From NCBI RefSeq assembly GCF_017833415.1, contig NZ_JAFICC010000001.1, forward strand, positions 248,001-312,000: a DNA stretch of 64,000 bases, in the 5' to 3' direction. The DNA comes from Flavobacterium sp. 1355 (GTDB lineage Bacteria; Bacteroidota; Bacteroidia; Flavobacteriales; Flavobacteriaceae). Every line of letters begins with the position of its first letter. Position 1 is the first letter of the stretch. The notes under the pieces are model-generated. The model ran no database searches. It saw nothing but the letters and a program-made list of their open reading frames with translations, and was not told where the DNA came from. A program made the position numbers and the translations under genes. Below are positions 1-9,269 of the stretch, piece by piece.

Positions 1-2295
1 TGCTGTACTCACCGTTTCTTCGGTTTTGTAAATGCTGCACCAGAATTTGATCTGAATTTTATATTTTCCGTCAGAAATGGCGTTGTAATAAATTTGCGAC
101 GGTTTTGTATTGTTTACCAATGCAATAGTTTCCAGAGATTTGTGAATAGTCTCGTTAATCTCATCAGGAGTTATGTCACCTGTAATTTCAATAGAAACCT
201 CGACCAATTTAAAATTGTCTGTATACGTCCAGTTGGTAATGTTCTGAGACAATAAATTACCGTTCGGAATAATAATTTCGGCTCCATTCGGAGCATTGAT
301 TTTAGTCGTACGGAGCCCCATTGATTTTACCCGCCCCGATTCTGAACTAATATCGATAACATCGCCAATCTGAATAGGTTTGTCAAAAATCAAAATAATG
401 CCCGAAACGAAGTTATTTACGACATTTTGCAATCCAAGTCCCACACCAACACCTAAAGCCCCTAAAAGTATGCTTAATTTGTCCAGAGGCATGCCAGAAG
501 CGGCAACAGCCAGAAGATATCCGACAATTAAAACAACCAGTCGTGTAATAAGCAGTTTTGAGTGTTGTCTTTTGTTTATATTTTCTTCGTTTTCATCATC
601 GACTTCCCCAAAAAAGTAAGCCACATATTTCTGCAGTAAATGTGCTACCCAAATGATGATAAAAAACAAAAGAATGTTTCCTAAAGTAAAAGTAATGCTA
701 CCAATCGTGTTCGGATGGCTAAGCAGATTTCCCAGAGAAGTACGAAGCGATTCCCAAAAATTCAGATTAGAACCAATAACCACAAGCCACATATAACTGA
801 TAATGATAATAAACGGCTTTTTGAGTGTATCCGACAAACTTTCGTGGTCAAAAATCTTTTCGATTCCGCGTTTTACCCTTGTAGTGTAGATTTGAAGCAG
901 AATAATTTCAAGAATTATTTTTATAAGTACGCTTAATGCAACAATCTGCGTAAGTGAAACAAAAGCAGTCAAACTTAGCATGTTAGAAAGTGATACTCGT
1001 CCAAAAAGGTTATAAAGTATCGATAATCCGTTAAAACCAATAAAAATTATATTAGCCCATTTAAAGAAGCCTTTGATGTACAATTCGTTCTTTAAACTCT
1101 TGATCTGTACTAAGCCATAACGAATTCCTAAAACGTTAATTATAATAAAGCAACAGCGTTGCAATAATCCAACAGTGATAAATAAATCAAGGAAACAGAG
1201 CGCAAAAAACAATCCTAACAAGAACATCCAGTTGCGCATTGCGTTTCGTGACCAGTGATTTTTGAAAAGTATGGTAAGAATTCCAAGTAAAATAAGCTGC
1301 AGCAATTCTATAAACAGAGCAGGAGCATACAGGTTGCCCACTACAGCTATATTTAAGCCTATTACAGCCACCGGAATGATAACACCCTTGTTAAGGTATT
1401 TAAAATTAAAAAGAGTCAGATTTTCGGCATGACCGTTGTTTTTTAAGTATTTCAGGTTACGGAAAATATACCAGCCCAGTAATCCCATTAAAATAGCCAG
1501 CGTAATTAATCCTCCCGCACGATAACTTAAGTAATAAGCAGCAACGCTTTCTTCTATAATAATTTTTGATTTGATTGTTTGCTCATCCTTTTTCACAGGT
1601 ACAGAATCTGTGATGTTCCATAAAAAAGGATACTCTTTTCTGAGCATGCTGATTCCCGATTTTTCAAGATTATTTTCTACAGTAATCAGGGCATTAGAAA
1701 CAGCAATTTTTCTTTCTACGGTAAGTCTTTTATTTTTGTTTAAAACACTTTGGTTTTTAGTCATCAGACTATCCGTTTTTTTGTATTTCTTTCTAAGATT
1801 CGCAAATTCGTTTTTAAAATGTTTGCGTCGAATAGTATCTTTTATCAGTGTAACTAATGTTTTGTCCTTTCGCAGTTCGATAAAACGGTCTTTGATTTTC
1901 TCCAGGTTTTTATTGCGTAAATTAATGGCATCATTTTGCTCATCAAGCTCCTGCTGAATTTCTTTTAGAACAATGCGGTACATTTGCTGATTACGCACAT
2001 TTGGATTTGCCCCTTTAAGGCTTTCTAAAATTAAATCGAGTTTGCTTTGGGTTCTTTTGATTTCTCCAAACAAGTGGTGGCTTGCTCCGTCAAAATCGGC
2101 ATCGTTGTAAGCAGTTTCCATAACGGCACTAGCTTTTTCGATTGCCATCAGATAATCACTGTCGGTTGTTGTTTCCTCAAATAATTTCGATTTACCTTCT
2201 GTTTTTTTAGGCGCCGTCTGTGAGTAGGCCAACGGTGAAAAAAGCAATAAAGCAAATAAGGCTGATAAAACAATAAAATTTCTTTTTTGGATCAT
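1..2295 (-). CDS. MscS-family mechanosensitive ion channel, large form (3' end beyond window)
   Basis: At least 765 codons, reading off the left edge without a stop. It begins with an ATG and a signal-peptide-like segment (residues about 7-25, ending near AYSQ), followed by a roughly 200-residue Lys/Glu-rich, probably coiled-coil periplasmic part, many hydrophobic segments, and then the MscS core. The pore-lining helix is recognisable around residues 600-630 (GALGVGVGLGLQNVVNNF), followed by the beta domain (KPIQIGDVIDI, GRVKSMGLRTTKI, IPNGNLLSQNITNW). This layout, with a long periplasmic N-terminus and extra membrane helices before the pore domain, is that of MscK/YbdG-like large channels rather than the ~280-residue MscS. 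Expected role: inner-membrane pressure valve opened by hypo-osmotic stress. The C-terminus is missing only because of the window boundary. Confidence 0.93.
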   Translation of the reverse strand, partial: MIQKRNFIVLSALFALLLFSPLAYSQTAPKKTEGKSKLFEETTTDSDYLMAIEKASAVMETAYNDADFDGASHHLFGEIKRTQSKLDLILESLKGANPNVRNQQMYRIVLKEIQQELDEQNDAINLRNKNLEKIKDRFIELRKDKTLVTLIKDTIRRKHFKNEFANLRKKYKKTDSLMTKNQSVLNKNKRLTVERKIAVSNALITVENNLEKSGISMLRKEYPFLWNITDSVPVKKDEQTIKSKIIIEESVAAYYLSYRAGGLITLAILMGLLGWYIFRNLKYLKNNGHAENLTLFNFKYLNKGVIIPVAVIGLNIAVVGNLYAPALFIELLQLILLGILTILFKNHWSRNAMRNWMFLLGLFFALCFLDLFITVGLLQRCCFIIINVLGIRYGLVQIKSLKNELYIKGFFKWANIIFIGFNGLSILYNLFGRVSLSNMLSLTAFVSLTQIVALSVLIKIILEIILLQIYTTRVKRGIEKIFDHESLSDTLKKPFIIIISYMWLVVIGSNLNFWESLRTSLGNLLSHPNTIGSITFTLGNILLFFIIIWVAHLLQKYVAYFFGEVDDENEENINKRQHSKLLITRLVVLIVGYLLAVAASGMPLDKLSILLGALGVGVGLGLQNVVNNFVSGIILIFDKPIQIGDVIDISSESGRVKSMGLRTTKINAPNGAEIIIPNGNLLSQNITNWTYTDNFKLVEVSIEITGDITPDEINETIHKSLETIALVNNTKPSQIYYNAISDGKYKIQIKFWCSIYKTEETVSTA

Positions 2296-2620
2296 AATGT
2301 AAATAATGAATTAGGGTCTCCAAATTTAATTTTTTTTAAGGAACATTCGATGTTATTTCGTAAGATTTGAAATGAACTTTGTGTGAAATTTTTAAGTACT
2401 GCCAAGCCAGAGCCTTATATACCAAAATTATGTTTTCTAAATATAAAAAAAGTTGAAAAAAGGCCAAAAAACGAATTTGTAAGAATCGATGTAAGTTTAT
2501 TGTAAACCAGTATTTTAAAATATTCAATTCAAACAAATACTTTATATTAATAAATAAAAAAATCCAATTATAAAAAATTGGATTTTTTGTTGCTTTGAAA
2601 TCAAAATATGGACATAAAAT
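2296..2620. other. Intergenic stretch without a convincing gene
   Basis: About 325 AT-rich bases between the channel gene and the next minus-strand gene. A 66-codon open frame on the minus strand has no family resemblance and an implausible composition, so I do not call it. The only clear element is the terminator hairpin listed separately. Confidence 0.6.
2557..2588 (-). terminator. Intrinsic terminator downstream of the AraC/NmrA/membrane-protein operon
   Basis: A perfect 13-bp inverted repeat (AAAAAATCCAATT at 2557-2569 and its complement at 2576-2588) with a 6-nt loop. A and T runs on both sides would let it work in either direction. It lies 33 bases past the stop of the gene at 2621. 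Confidence 0.75.
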
Positions 2621-3007
2621 TCACTTTTTGGTTTTAATTTTAATTCTCCAGAAGCTATAAACCGTAATAGTATTGATTGACGTCAGTAACCAAAGAAACG
2701 GACTTGAAAAAAAGCTCTGATAGCTCCTACCGTTCGGTATTTCGACATACGGAACTGTTATTAAAGCGTCTAAAATCAATGCGGTAAGCGACATTGCAGT
2801 ACCAAGGGTCAAACCATTCGTTTTAGGGCTGTTTTTATAATAAAAATAAGCTCCTGATGATGAATATAAAACAATTATTATCAGTATTGTTATAGCTTGT
2901 ATGTTAAAGTTATTTTTTAATACAGGAAACTGTTCGAAAACATAGAACGAAAGACTAACACAGAGCCATACAAAAATGCCTGGAAGCAGAATTTTTACAT
3001 ACTTCAT
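2621..3007 (-). CDS. Small four-helix membrane protein (DUF5367-like)
   Basis: 128 residues, almost entirely four hydrophobic segments (about residues 5-25, 36-56, 68-88 and 103-122) with a Lys-rich C-terminal tail, so an inner-membrane protein. The pattern resembles the DUF5367 family of small membrane proteins; I infer this from length and helix layout and cannot confirm it. It starts two bases after the stop of the NmrA-like gene, so the two are almost certainly co-transcribed. Function unknown. Confidence 0.75.
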   Translation of the reverse strand: MKYVKILLPGIFVWLCVSLSFYVFEQFPVLKNNFNIQAITILIIIVLYSSSGAYFYYKNSPKTNGLTLGTAMSLTALILDALITVPYVEIPNGRSYQSFFSSPFLWLLTSINTITVYSFWRIKIKTKK

Positions 3008-3009
3008 CG

Positions 3010-3855
3010 CTATTGATTTTGAACATCAACGATATTCCATATTCCGCTTTTTGCTGTCTCATTTGCGTAGGTAGTAAAATTAGTTGGTTTGCGTCCGGTT
3101 ATTTTTTCGATATCATTTGTAATGCTTGAATTTCTTCCATCCAAAACCTGCTCAAAAAGATAATTTACCAGCCAGATATAATCTTCAGGAACCTGGTATT
3201 CTCGAAGCATTTGTATGTATTCTCCCAGCGTCAGAGACTGGAATTGTATCTCTCTGTCTGTTGCCTTTGCAATAATTGAAACTGCCTCAGGAAAGCTCAA
3301 AAGTTCCGGTCCGGTAAGTTCGTATGTCTGGCCGTTGTGTTTGTCGTTTAAAAGGCATTCTGTAACGACATCTGCGATATCATCTGCGTCGGTAAAAGGT
3401 TCCAGTGCTTCTGCTCTTGGTAAAGCCACAAAACCGGCTAAAATAGGTTCTAAAAAGAAGCTTTCGCTAAAGTTCTGATTAAACCAGCTCGCTCTTACAA
3501 TTGTCCAGTTTTTAGCAGAAGCTTTTACAATTTCCTCGCAAACCTGCGCTTCTTTTTCACCTCTTCCGGATAATAAAACCATTTTCTGTACGCCTAGTCT
3601 GGTGGCTAATACGGTAAATTCTTTAATGATTTCGGTTGCGGCAGGAACAGCCAGATCAGGCTGAAAAGTAATATAAACCGTATCTGCTCCGCTGAGAACT
3701 GCCGGCCATGTCTCAGGATTTTCCCAGTCAAAAGGGGTTTTTGCAGTACGGGAACCCATAATAATTTCGACATCATTTCTTAATTGTAAACGATCCACAA
3801 CTCTTTTCCCTGTTTTTCCATTAGCACCAAGTACTAAAATTTTCTTTTTGCTCAT
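3010..3855 (-). CDS. NmrA/YwnB-type atypical SDR, NAD(P)-binding protein
   Basis: 281 residues. The N-terminus (KKILVLGANGKTGKRVVDRL) carries the GxxGxxG dinucleotide-binding signature of atypical short-chain dehydrogenases, followed by an acidic/basic switch region after beta-2 (IIMGSRTAK) and the NmrA-like middle and C-terminal parts (ADTVYITFQPDL, MVLLSGRGE, TDADDIADVV, YELTGPELLSFPEA). Members act as NAD(P)H-sensing regulators or as oxidoreductases (quinone-reductase-like QorB group); the catalytic Tyr-Lys pair of classical SDRs is not evident. It lies 38 bases downstream of an AraC-type regulator gene on the same strand, so that regulator probably controls this gene and the membrane protein after it. 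Confidence 0.9.
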   Translation of the reverse strand: MSKKKILVLGANGKTGKRVVDRLQLRNDVEIIMGSRTAKTPFDWENPETWPAVLSGADTVYITFQPDLAVPAATEIIKEFTVLATRLGVQKMVLLSGRGEKEAQVCEEIVKASAKNWTIVRASWFNQNFSESFFLEPILAGFVALPRAEALEPFTDADDIADVVTECLLNDKHNGQTYELTGPELLSFPEAVSIIAKATDREIQFQSLTLGEYIQMLREYQVPEDYIWLVNYLFEQVLDGRNSSITNDIEKITGRKPTNFTTYANETAKSGIWNIVDVQNQ

Positions 3856-3893
3856 ATCAATATTTTTTTAAATGAATACTGATACAAAGGTGT

Positions 3894-4805
3894 TTACTTC
3901 TTTACTAAACCATTTGTTGCAAAAGAATTATGATTTGTTTGAAAAGCATTTTGCCTGACTTCATTCGGGCGGACGGCAAATTTTTTATAAAAAGCATTAG
4001 AGAAAGAACTAATGCTCTCGTAGCCTACATCCCAGGCTGCTTCCTGTACCGTTTTGTTGCTGTTCTGCAATAATTCATATGCCTTATTAAGACGCTCTTC
4101 CTGTACATATTTAAAAACCGGAATGCCAAATAGTTCCTTAAAGTTCTTTTTTAATTTATTACTGTTGAGCCCGACCATTTTAGAAAGCTGCGTTATAGAG
4201 GGCGGCTGCGAATAGTTGTGTGTAACGATTTCTTTTGCCTTAAAAATTTTATCCCTGTCTTTTTCAGAAAAATCAATTTTTTGATCTGTTGCAAGTAAAG
4301 CAAAAAAGTGTGCCAGAAGCTCATTGACCTGACTTTTTAGAAACAGCAATCTTGTATTTTCCGTATAGGTGGTGTTAAAGATTTTCTGTACCGCCAACTG
4401 CATTTCCAGCGTCATATAAAACGATGGTCCTTTAACAAAATGTTCTTGAGGATTTAATAATTGGGGTAAATATTTTTCAAAAATCTCTTTTTCTGCTTGT
4501 GGCAGCATAGGAAGATTTTTTAGTTTGGTAAAAATACTAATCGATTGTAAAGGCTTATCGGGTTCAATTTTATGGGCAAATTCAACCTTCTGATTTCCGA
4601 AAAAACAAATGGCCAGACCAGTTGTATTGGTTAAATATTTGGTTTGTTGGTTGTGTTTTATTTCAAGCTCGACATTGCCCGAACCATAAAATGCAAATCC
4701 AACAGCATCTCCGTCGATTTCGCATTTCTGAACGAATGTTTTTGAAGCTTTTGATTGCTCAATTAAAACAATAAAGTCATTTAATTCGATAATATCTGTC
4801 GTCAT
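3894..4805 (-). CDS. AraC-family transcriptional regulator
   Basis: 303 residues. The C-terminal ~100 residues are a typical AraC double helix-turn-helix (ITQLSKMVGLNSNKLKKNFKELFG, then AAWDVGYESISSFSNAFYKKF, ending RPNEVRQ). The N-terminal part looks like a cupin-type or unassigned sensor domain without a recognised ligand motif. It is the first gene of a same-strand trio (AraC regulator, NmrA-like protein, small membrane protein) and probably activates its own operon. The 393-base region upstream separates it from genes on the other strand. Confidence 0.93.
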   Translation of the reverse strand: MTTDIIELNDFIVLIEQSKASKTFVQKCEIDGDAVGFAFYGSGNVELEIKHNQQTKYLTNTTGLAICFFGNQKVEFAHKIEPDKPLQSISIFTKLKNLPMLPQAEKEIFEKYLPQLLNPQEHFVKGPSFYMTLEMQLAVQKIFNTTYTENTRLLFLKSQVNELLAHFFALLATDQKIDFSEKDRDKIFKAKEIVTHNYSQPPSITQLSKMVGLNSNKLKKNFKELFGIPVFKYVQEERLNKAYELLQNSNKTVQEAAWDVGYESISSFSNAFYKKFAVRPNEVRQNAFQTNHNSFATNGLVKK

Positions 4806-5198
4806 TTTGCCGGTTTTAGCGTATTGTTTGTCAGGTTTTTAATAGGACATCAAATTCAGAATTTGTTACGTGAATTTAAAAATATTTTTGAATGAAGGTT
4901 CAATTATGGTAAGAATACTATTTTTTGGCTGTTTTCTGATGTTTCAAATTATATTCTTGTTGCATTTTATAGAATGAAACATATTTGCAGAATATGGTGT
5001 GTTAGTTATTGGTAATTTAGTGATAACCAAACAATAAGCCATTCAGATACAAATCTAACTATGAGATGTTTTTTAAATCATAACAATAAGTGGTAAAAAT
5101 ACAGCTGAAAGATAGAGATCTCTTATAATCACAACAGACAAGGCCTATTAACTGCGGTTTGTCCTGCTTATTGATTTACTAATTATAAAATCAAAAAT
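4806..5198. other. Divergent intergenic region
   Basis: About 390 AT-rich bases between the divergently read AraC gene and the small gene at 5199. It must hold both promoters, but I find no strong palindrome and no -7/-33 pair that I would defend. No ORF or RNA gene recognised. Confidence 0.5.
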
Positions 5199-5447
5199 AT
5201 GTCTCTTCCCAACGAATTGTACAATGCAAAATTCGCAGAATATCTCGAATCTCTAAAGATTTTGTATTTGATTGACGATCAGTTTAAATCGATCTGTAAT
5301 GAATATTGCAGCAGTCGTGAAAAAACCGAAAAATACAAGAAAAAGTTTGAAAAAAACTTCCGGCATAAATTAGAATTTGAAAATCTGTCAAAAGAACTTG
5401 AAGAAGAAATTCTCATTTATTTAATCCGGAATGATAGTAATGCATAA
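5199..5447 (+). CDS. Small charged, helical hypothetical protein
   Basis: 82 residues starting at ATG, very rich in Glu and Lys (KTEKYKKKFEKNFRHKLEFENLSKELEEEILIYLI), predicted to be mainly helical and cytoplasmic: no signal peptide and no membrane segment. I do not recognise the family. Codon use and composition fit the neighbouring genes, and it ends 42 bases before the lipoprotein gene on the same strand, so it may share its transcript. Confidence 0.6.
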   Translation: MSLPNELYNAKFAEYLESLKILYLIDDQFKSICNEYCSSREKTEKYKKKFEKNFRHKLEFENLSKELEEEILIYLIRNDSNA

Positions 5448-5489
5448 TAAGAAAAATCAATTTGAAGTTTATCCCTTAAAAATAAAGCC

Positions 5490-7862
5490 ATGAATTGTAC
5501 TAAAGTTATAAAGAAGATGCTCAAATTACTGGTAATTGGTATCATTTTAAACTCTTATTCCTGCCAAAAAAATAAAGATGAAAAACTGGCCGATGTTGTA
5601 AAACCTTCCTCGGCAGATTCGGTATCCACAACAGATATTGGCTGGCCCAGAGAAGTAACAGCCAACGGATCAAAACTGGTTTATTATCAGCCTCAGATTG
5701 ACCAATGGAAAGATTTTAAAGAACTGACGGCGGCTGTTGCGTTTTCCCTGACCCCAAAAGATGGCAAAGAAGTGTTGGGAGTTGCTTCCTTAAAGACAGA
5801 AACGCTGGTAGATAAGGATTCCAGAAATGTATTTTTTAAAAATATCGAAATAACCGATGTTCGATTTCCCGCACTTGATGAAAAGCTGGTACCTAAAACG
5901 GAGCAATTACTCAAAGAATTATTTCCAAAAGGAGGAAACCCAATTTCGTTAGACCGTGTAATGGCTGACATGGAAAGAAATAATACACCGGCAAAAGGGG
6001 TTGCGGTAAAAAATGATCCTCCGCCAATATTTTACAGCGCAAATCCGTCTGTATTGCTCATTGTTCAGGGAGAACCTGTCCTGGTTCCGGTAGAAAAAAC
6101 GGGCATAAGTTATGTGGTAAATACCAATTGGGATTTGTTTTTTCATAAACCATCCAAAAACTATTACTTACTGGTCGAAAATATATGGCTCACCTCCAAA
6201 ACTTTAGATGGAAAATGGACCAAAACCAGCAGCCTGCCAAAGGATTTAAACAGTTTACCATCGGGCCAGAATTTTGATGAAGTCAAAAAGATGATTCCAC
6301 CGCCATCAGTAAAAACAGAATTGCAGGTTTTCTTTAGCGATAAGCCGGCAGAGCTCATTTCTGTAGCCGGCGCGCCAAAATTTGTAAAAATACCGGGAAC
6401 GCAGTTAATGTATATTGAAAATACTGATAACGATGTCTTTGCCGATGAAAAAGACGGACAATATTATGTTTTATTATCAGGAAGATGGTTTAAAGCCAAA
6501 GAACTGACAGGACCATGGAGTTTTTCGACTAATAATCTCCCATCAGATTTTGCAAAAATCCCAAAAGATTCCCCACGCGCCAGTGTACTTTCATCCGTTC
6601 CCGGCACTATAGAAGCTTCAGATGCCGTATTGTTGTCCCGGGTTCCGACAACTGCTATTGTTAAAAAGACAGATGCAGAAGCCAAAGCCAAAGTACATTA
6701 CGATGGAGATCCTCAATTTAAGCCAATAGAGGGCACTTCTATGCAATATGCAAGCAATACACAAGAAAAAGTTATCAAGGTAGGAGACATGTATTATTTG
6801 TGTTTTCAGGCGGTCTGGTTTATGTCTTCGCAGCCAAATGGCCCGTGGAAGGTAACAAGTTCAGTACCAAAAGAAATTTATACTATTCCTCCAAGTTCTC
6901 CGGTTTATAATGTTACCTACGTGACACAAACCAATGTTACCGATACAACAGTAGAAAGCAGTACAACCGCAGGTTATTTCGGGGCTTTTATTATGGGCGC
7001 TGTCATAGGATCTGTGCTGACCTACGGAACAGGTTTTTATTATCCTCCGTTTATGTATTATGGCCCAATGTATCCAATCTACCGTCCGTGGCCGTGTACC
7101 TATGGCATTGGGGCGGTGTATAACCCGTGGACAGGCGGCTGGGCAGCCGGGAGAGCAGTTTACGGTCCGTACGGAGCTGCGGGAACTTCTGCATGGTACA
7201 ACCCGGCGACAGGACGATATGGCCGTTCTGCAAGTGTGCAGGGTTGGTACGGCGGACGTACGGTTGCCAGTTCTTATAATCCATGGACAGGAAATTACGG
7301 AGGAACAGTTCAGAATCATAATGCATATGCACAATGGGGACATTCTGCAGCATCAAATGGTCATGATTGGGTACAAAGCGGTCACGTAACAACCAGACGC
7401 GGAACTGTAGTTGGCTATAAGACTTCTGGCGGAAAGGAAGGCGTAATTACACATCACAGAGGCGGTGGCACAACAATTCATACCAACAATAATCTGTACG
7501 CGGGACATGACGGACATGTTTACAAAAGAGACAGTAACGGAAACTGGAGCCATTATAATAACGGCAATGGTGGATGGACACAGGCGGGAACTTTGGGAGC
7601 TTCAAAAAAATCAGGAGAAAGGATTCAGCCAGCAGGAGACAAAATTAATCGGGACAATAATCTCAATTTGCAAAAACCGGACAGAGTATTGGGTTCACCT
7701 GATAAACCACTTGGGGCGCCGGGCCATTCCAGTACAATTGACGGATTAAATCATTCTGATATCTCCCGACAGAGAGGGAATGTTCAAACACGAAATTTCC
7801 AGAATTTCCAGAGAAGTGGTGGCGGCCGTCTTGGCGGAGGCGGATTCAGAGGCAGGAGATAA
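5490..7862 (+). CDS. Large lipoprotein with three ~85-residue repeats and a Gly/Tyr/Trp-rich tail (annotated in relatives as carbohydrate-binding family V/XII)
   Basis: 790 residues. The N-terminus is a lipoprotein-type signal ending at Cys25 (SYSC-QK; the lipobox is not canonical). ATG at codon 10 is an equally possible start. After a unique region (about 50-180) come three related modules at about residues 185-270, 280-370 and 400-480, each with a pattern like P.F..I.GT.L.Y..NT...VF, YYLL...WF, GPW and LP...IP. A hydrophobic glycine-rich segment (YFGAFIMGAVIGSVLTYG, about 500) follows. The rest is low-complexity: YNPWTG and YGPYGAAG repeats, then Gly/His/Asn-rich sequence ending in an RG-rich tail (GGGRLGGGGFRGRR). 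Similar proteins are named carbohydrate-binding family V/XII in databases; no experimental role is known to me. Probably cell-envelope exposed. Confidence 0.75.
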   Translation: MNCTKVIKKMLKLLVIGIILNSYSCQKNKDEKLADVVKPSSADSVSTTDIGWPREVTANGSKLVYYQPQIDQWKDFKELTAAVAFSLTPKDGKEVLGVASLKTETLVDKDSRNVFFKNIEITDVRFPALDEKLVPKTEQLLKELFPKGGNPISLDRVMADMERNNTPAKGVAVKNDPPPIFYSANPSVLLIVQGEPVLVPVEKTGISYVVNTNWDLFFHKPSKNYYLLVENIWLTSKTLDGKWTKTSSLPKDLNSLPSGQNFDEVKKMIPPPSVKTELQVFFSDKPAELISVAGAPKFVKIPGTQLMYIENTDNDVFADEKDGQYYVLLSGRWFKAKELTGPWSFSTNNLPSDFAKIPKDSPRASVLSSVPGTIEASDAVLLSRVPTTAIVKKTDAEAKAKVHYDGDPQFKPIEGTSMQYASNTQEKVIKVGDMYYLCFQAVWFMSSQPNGPWKVTSSVPKEIYTIPPSSPVYNVTYVTQTNVTDTTVESSTTAGYFGAFIMGAVIGSVLTYGTGFYYPPFMYYGPMYPIYRPWPCTYGIGAVYNPWTGGWAAGRAVYGPYGAAGTSAWYNPATGRYGRSASVQGWYGGRTVASSYNPWTGNYGGTVQNHNAYAQWGHSAASNGHDWVQSGHVTTRRGTVVGYKTSGGKEGVITHHRGGGTTIHTNNNLYAGHDGHVYKRDSNGNWSHYNNGNGGWTQAGTLGASKKSGERIQPAGDKINRDNNLNLQKPDRVLGSPDKPLGAPGHSSTIDGLNHSDISRQRGNVQTRNFQNFQRSGGGRLGGGGFRGRR

Positions 7863-7864
7863 AT

Positions 7865-7906
7865 AAAAACAGGGTTTAGAAATCATTACTCTAAGCCCTG
7901 TTTTTT
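7865..7906. terminator. Bidirectional terminator between convergent genes
   Basis: Inverted repeat with a 9-bp G/C-containing core (AGGGTTTAGA against TCTAAGCCCT, one G-U pair) flanked by A and T runs, so it can end both the lipoprotein gene (stop at 7862) and the convergent AAA+ gene. The right arm lies inside the last codons and stop of the AAA+ gene. Confidence 0.8.
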
Positions 7907-8614
7907 ATTCTTATCAAATTCTAATTCTGCAATGATCTGTTTTTTCATTACAGTGTGTACATAATCTTTGGCTTCGGCATACGATATGGCATATTTTCTC
8001 GGAACATCTTGTAAATGAGGAGGAAAAGCATCGAGTAATTTATCGTAATACACATCAAGCAGTTCTTCAGTTGGCATCTCAAATTGCAGTCTCAGCTGAA
8101 ACCTTCTTAATAATGCCGTATCAATACTTTGATAGTGATTGGTAGCACAAATCAGTAAACTATCCGTTGGAAAATAATCAATCAGCTGGATAATTGTATT
8201 GACAATACGCCTCATTTCGCCCACATCTTTGTCCTCACTGTCACGGCTTTTTCCGATCTGGTCAAATTCATCCAGAAACAGAACCGCTTTTTCGCGAATT
8301 GCTTTCTCAAATATGGCTTTTACATTTTTGGAAGTTTCCCCAAGCTTTGCATTAATTAGAGTACTTAGGTTAATGATAACTATATTTTTGTCTAACGCTG
8401 TAGCAATAGCCTTTGCCGTTGTGGTTTTGCCACAGCCGGAATGACCATGAAGCAGGATTTTATTATCGACCTTAAGATTATATTTTTTTAATTCCTCAAG
8501 ATATTGATGCTCCTTTATGGTTTGAGACAGGGCTGCTTTGTTTTCATCACTAAAAAGTAAATCACTTAAAGCTATTTTTTCGGGATCAGTTACGGTAAGT
8601 TCGTACAGATTCAT
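7886..8614 (-). CDS. AAA+ family ATPase
   Basis: 242 residues forming a single AAA+ module. Walker A is at 57-64 (GHSGCGKT), Walker B at 111-116 (VLFLDE), sensor-1 Asn at 159 (CATNH) and an arginine-finger pair at 170-171 (ALLRRF). The N-terminal helix region has no recognised adaptor domain, and the C-terminal ~60 residues form the small helical lid. Family members work as hexameric remodelling ATPases; the compact length resembles stand-alone FtsH/ClpX-like or phage-type ATPases without a protease domain. The substrate cannot be inferred, because neighbours on both sides read in the opposite direction. Confidence 0.9.
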   Translation of the reverse strand: MNLYELTVTDPEKIALSDLLFSDENKAALSQTIKEHQYLEELKKYNLKVDNKILLHGHSGCGKTTTAKAIATALDKNIVIINLSTLINAKLGETSKNVKAIFEKAIREKAVLFLDEFDQIGKSRDSEDKDVGEMRRIVNTIIQLIDYFPTDSLLICATNHYQSIDTALLRRFQLRLQFEMPTEELLDVYYDKLLDAFPPHLQDVPRKYAISYAEAKDYVHTVMKKQIIAELEFDKNKKQGLE

Positions 8615-8718
8615 TTTAAGTTTTTATTTAGTGCAAAATTAGAATTTATTCTTCAATTTTTTCATTCAAATTTCTTTTGCAAAAGATTGCTTCTGCAGGA
8701 ATCAGGAGAGAAAATTTT

Positions 8719-8747
8719 TTGGATTGCAATTCATTAGTTTATATTTG
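8719..8747 (+). promoter_or_regulatory. Bacteroidetes-type promoter for the thioredoxin-like gene pair
   Basis: TATATTTG at 8740-8747 matches the -7 consensus TAnnTTTG, with a TTG element at 8719-8721 at about the right -33 spacing. Transcription would start near 8753, upstream of the ATG at 8790. Confidence 0.5.
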
Positions 8748-8789
8748 TAAGGAGCAATATAATTGAACCCTCTTTTAAGTAGTAATAAA

Positions 8790-9266
8790 ATGAAAATCAG
8801 AATCTTTATACTTTATGTTTTCCTTTTGACCGGTTCTGTAATGTCGTACAGCCAAAATGTAAAACTAATTACAGTCGACCAGCTTCAGGAGAGAATAAAA
8901 AACGGAAAAGACAGTACGTATGTGGTCAATTTTTGGGCAACCTGGTGTGCTCCGTGCATCAAAGAATTGCCTCATTTTGAGAAACTGAGTCAGGAATTTA
9001 AATCAGATAAGCTGGCAGTTGTATTGATCAGTGTTGATTTTAAATCAAAACTGGCTTCTGCGGTTGTGCCTTTCGTCAAAAGAAAAAAACTTAAAAATCA
9101 GGTTTTTCTTTTAAATGAAAGCAACCCACAGGAATATATAGATCGTATAGATCCGTCGTGGTCAGGCAGTATACCGGCAACACTTTTTATTAAAAACGGC
9201 AAACGTACATTTGTCGAAAGCGAATTTACTTACGAACAATTACTAACAGAATATAAAAAATTATAA
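8790..9266 (+). CDS. TlpA/ResA-like thioredoxin-fold protein, exported
   Basis: 158 residues from ATG 8790. An in-frame TTG at 8763 would add nine residues ahead of the signal peptide, so I prefer the ATG. The signal peptide (MKIRIFILYVFLLTGSVMSYSQ) is followed by a thioredoxin fold with the redox motif in NFWATWCAPCIKELPHFE (CAPC) and a cis-Pro region (SGSIPATLFI). Expected role: periplasmic disulfide reductase or thiol-disulfide exchange. It sits three bases before a second thioredoxin-fold gene, so the two are co-transcribed and may act on the same envelope substrates. Confidence 0.93.
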   Translation: MKIRIFILYVFLLTGSVMSYSQNVKLITVDQLQERIKNGKDSTYVVNFWATWCAPCIKELPHFEKLSQEFKSDKLAVVLISVDFKSKLASAVVPFVKRKKLKNQVFLLNESNPQEYIDRIDPSWSGSIPATLFIKNGKRTFVESEFTYEQLLTEYKKL

Positions 9267-9269
9267 ATC

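Noticed and set aside
2336..2536. 66-codon minus-strand frame in the gap after the channel gene
   Set aside because: AT-rich intergenic sequence, no recognisable fold, no promoter or conserved context.
5100..5198. Possible sigma-54 site (GGTTTGTCCTGCTT) before the 82-residue gene
   Set aside because: The GG and GC elements are 8 rather than 10 bases apart and the flanking bases do not fit the consensus.
6861..7749. Long open frames on both strands inside the lipoprotein gene (up to 160 codons)
   Set aside because: They are shadows of the biased Gly/Tyr/Trp-rich coding sequence; compositions rich in Arg, Cys and His without any domain, and no promoter.
8763..8789. TTG start extending the TlpA-like protein by nine residues
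   Set aside because: The ATG at 8790 directly opens a normal signal peptide; the extension would put polar residues before it.
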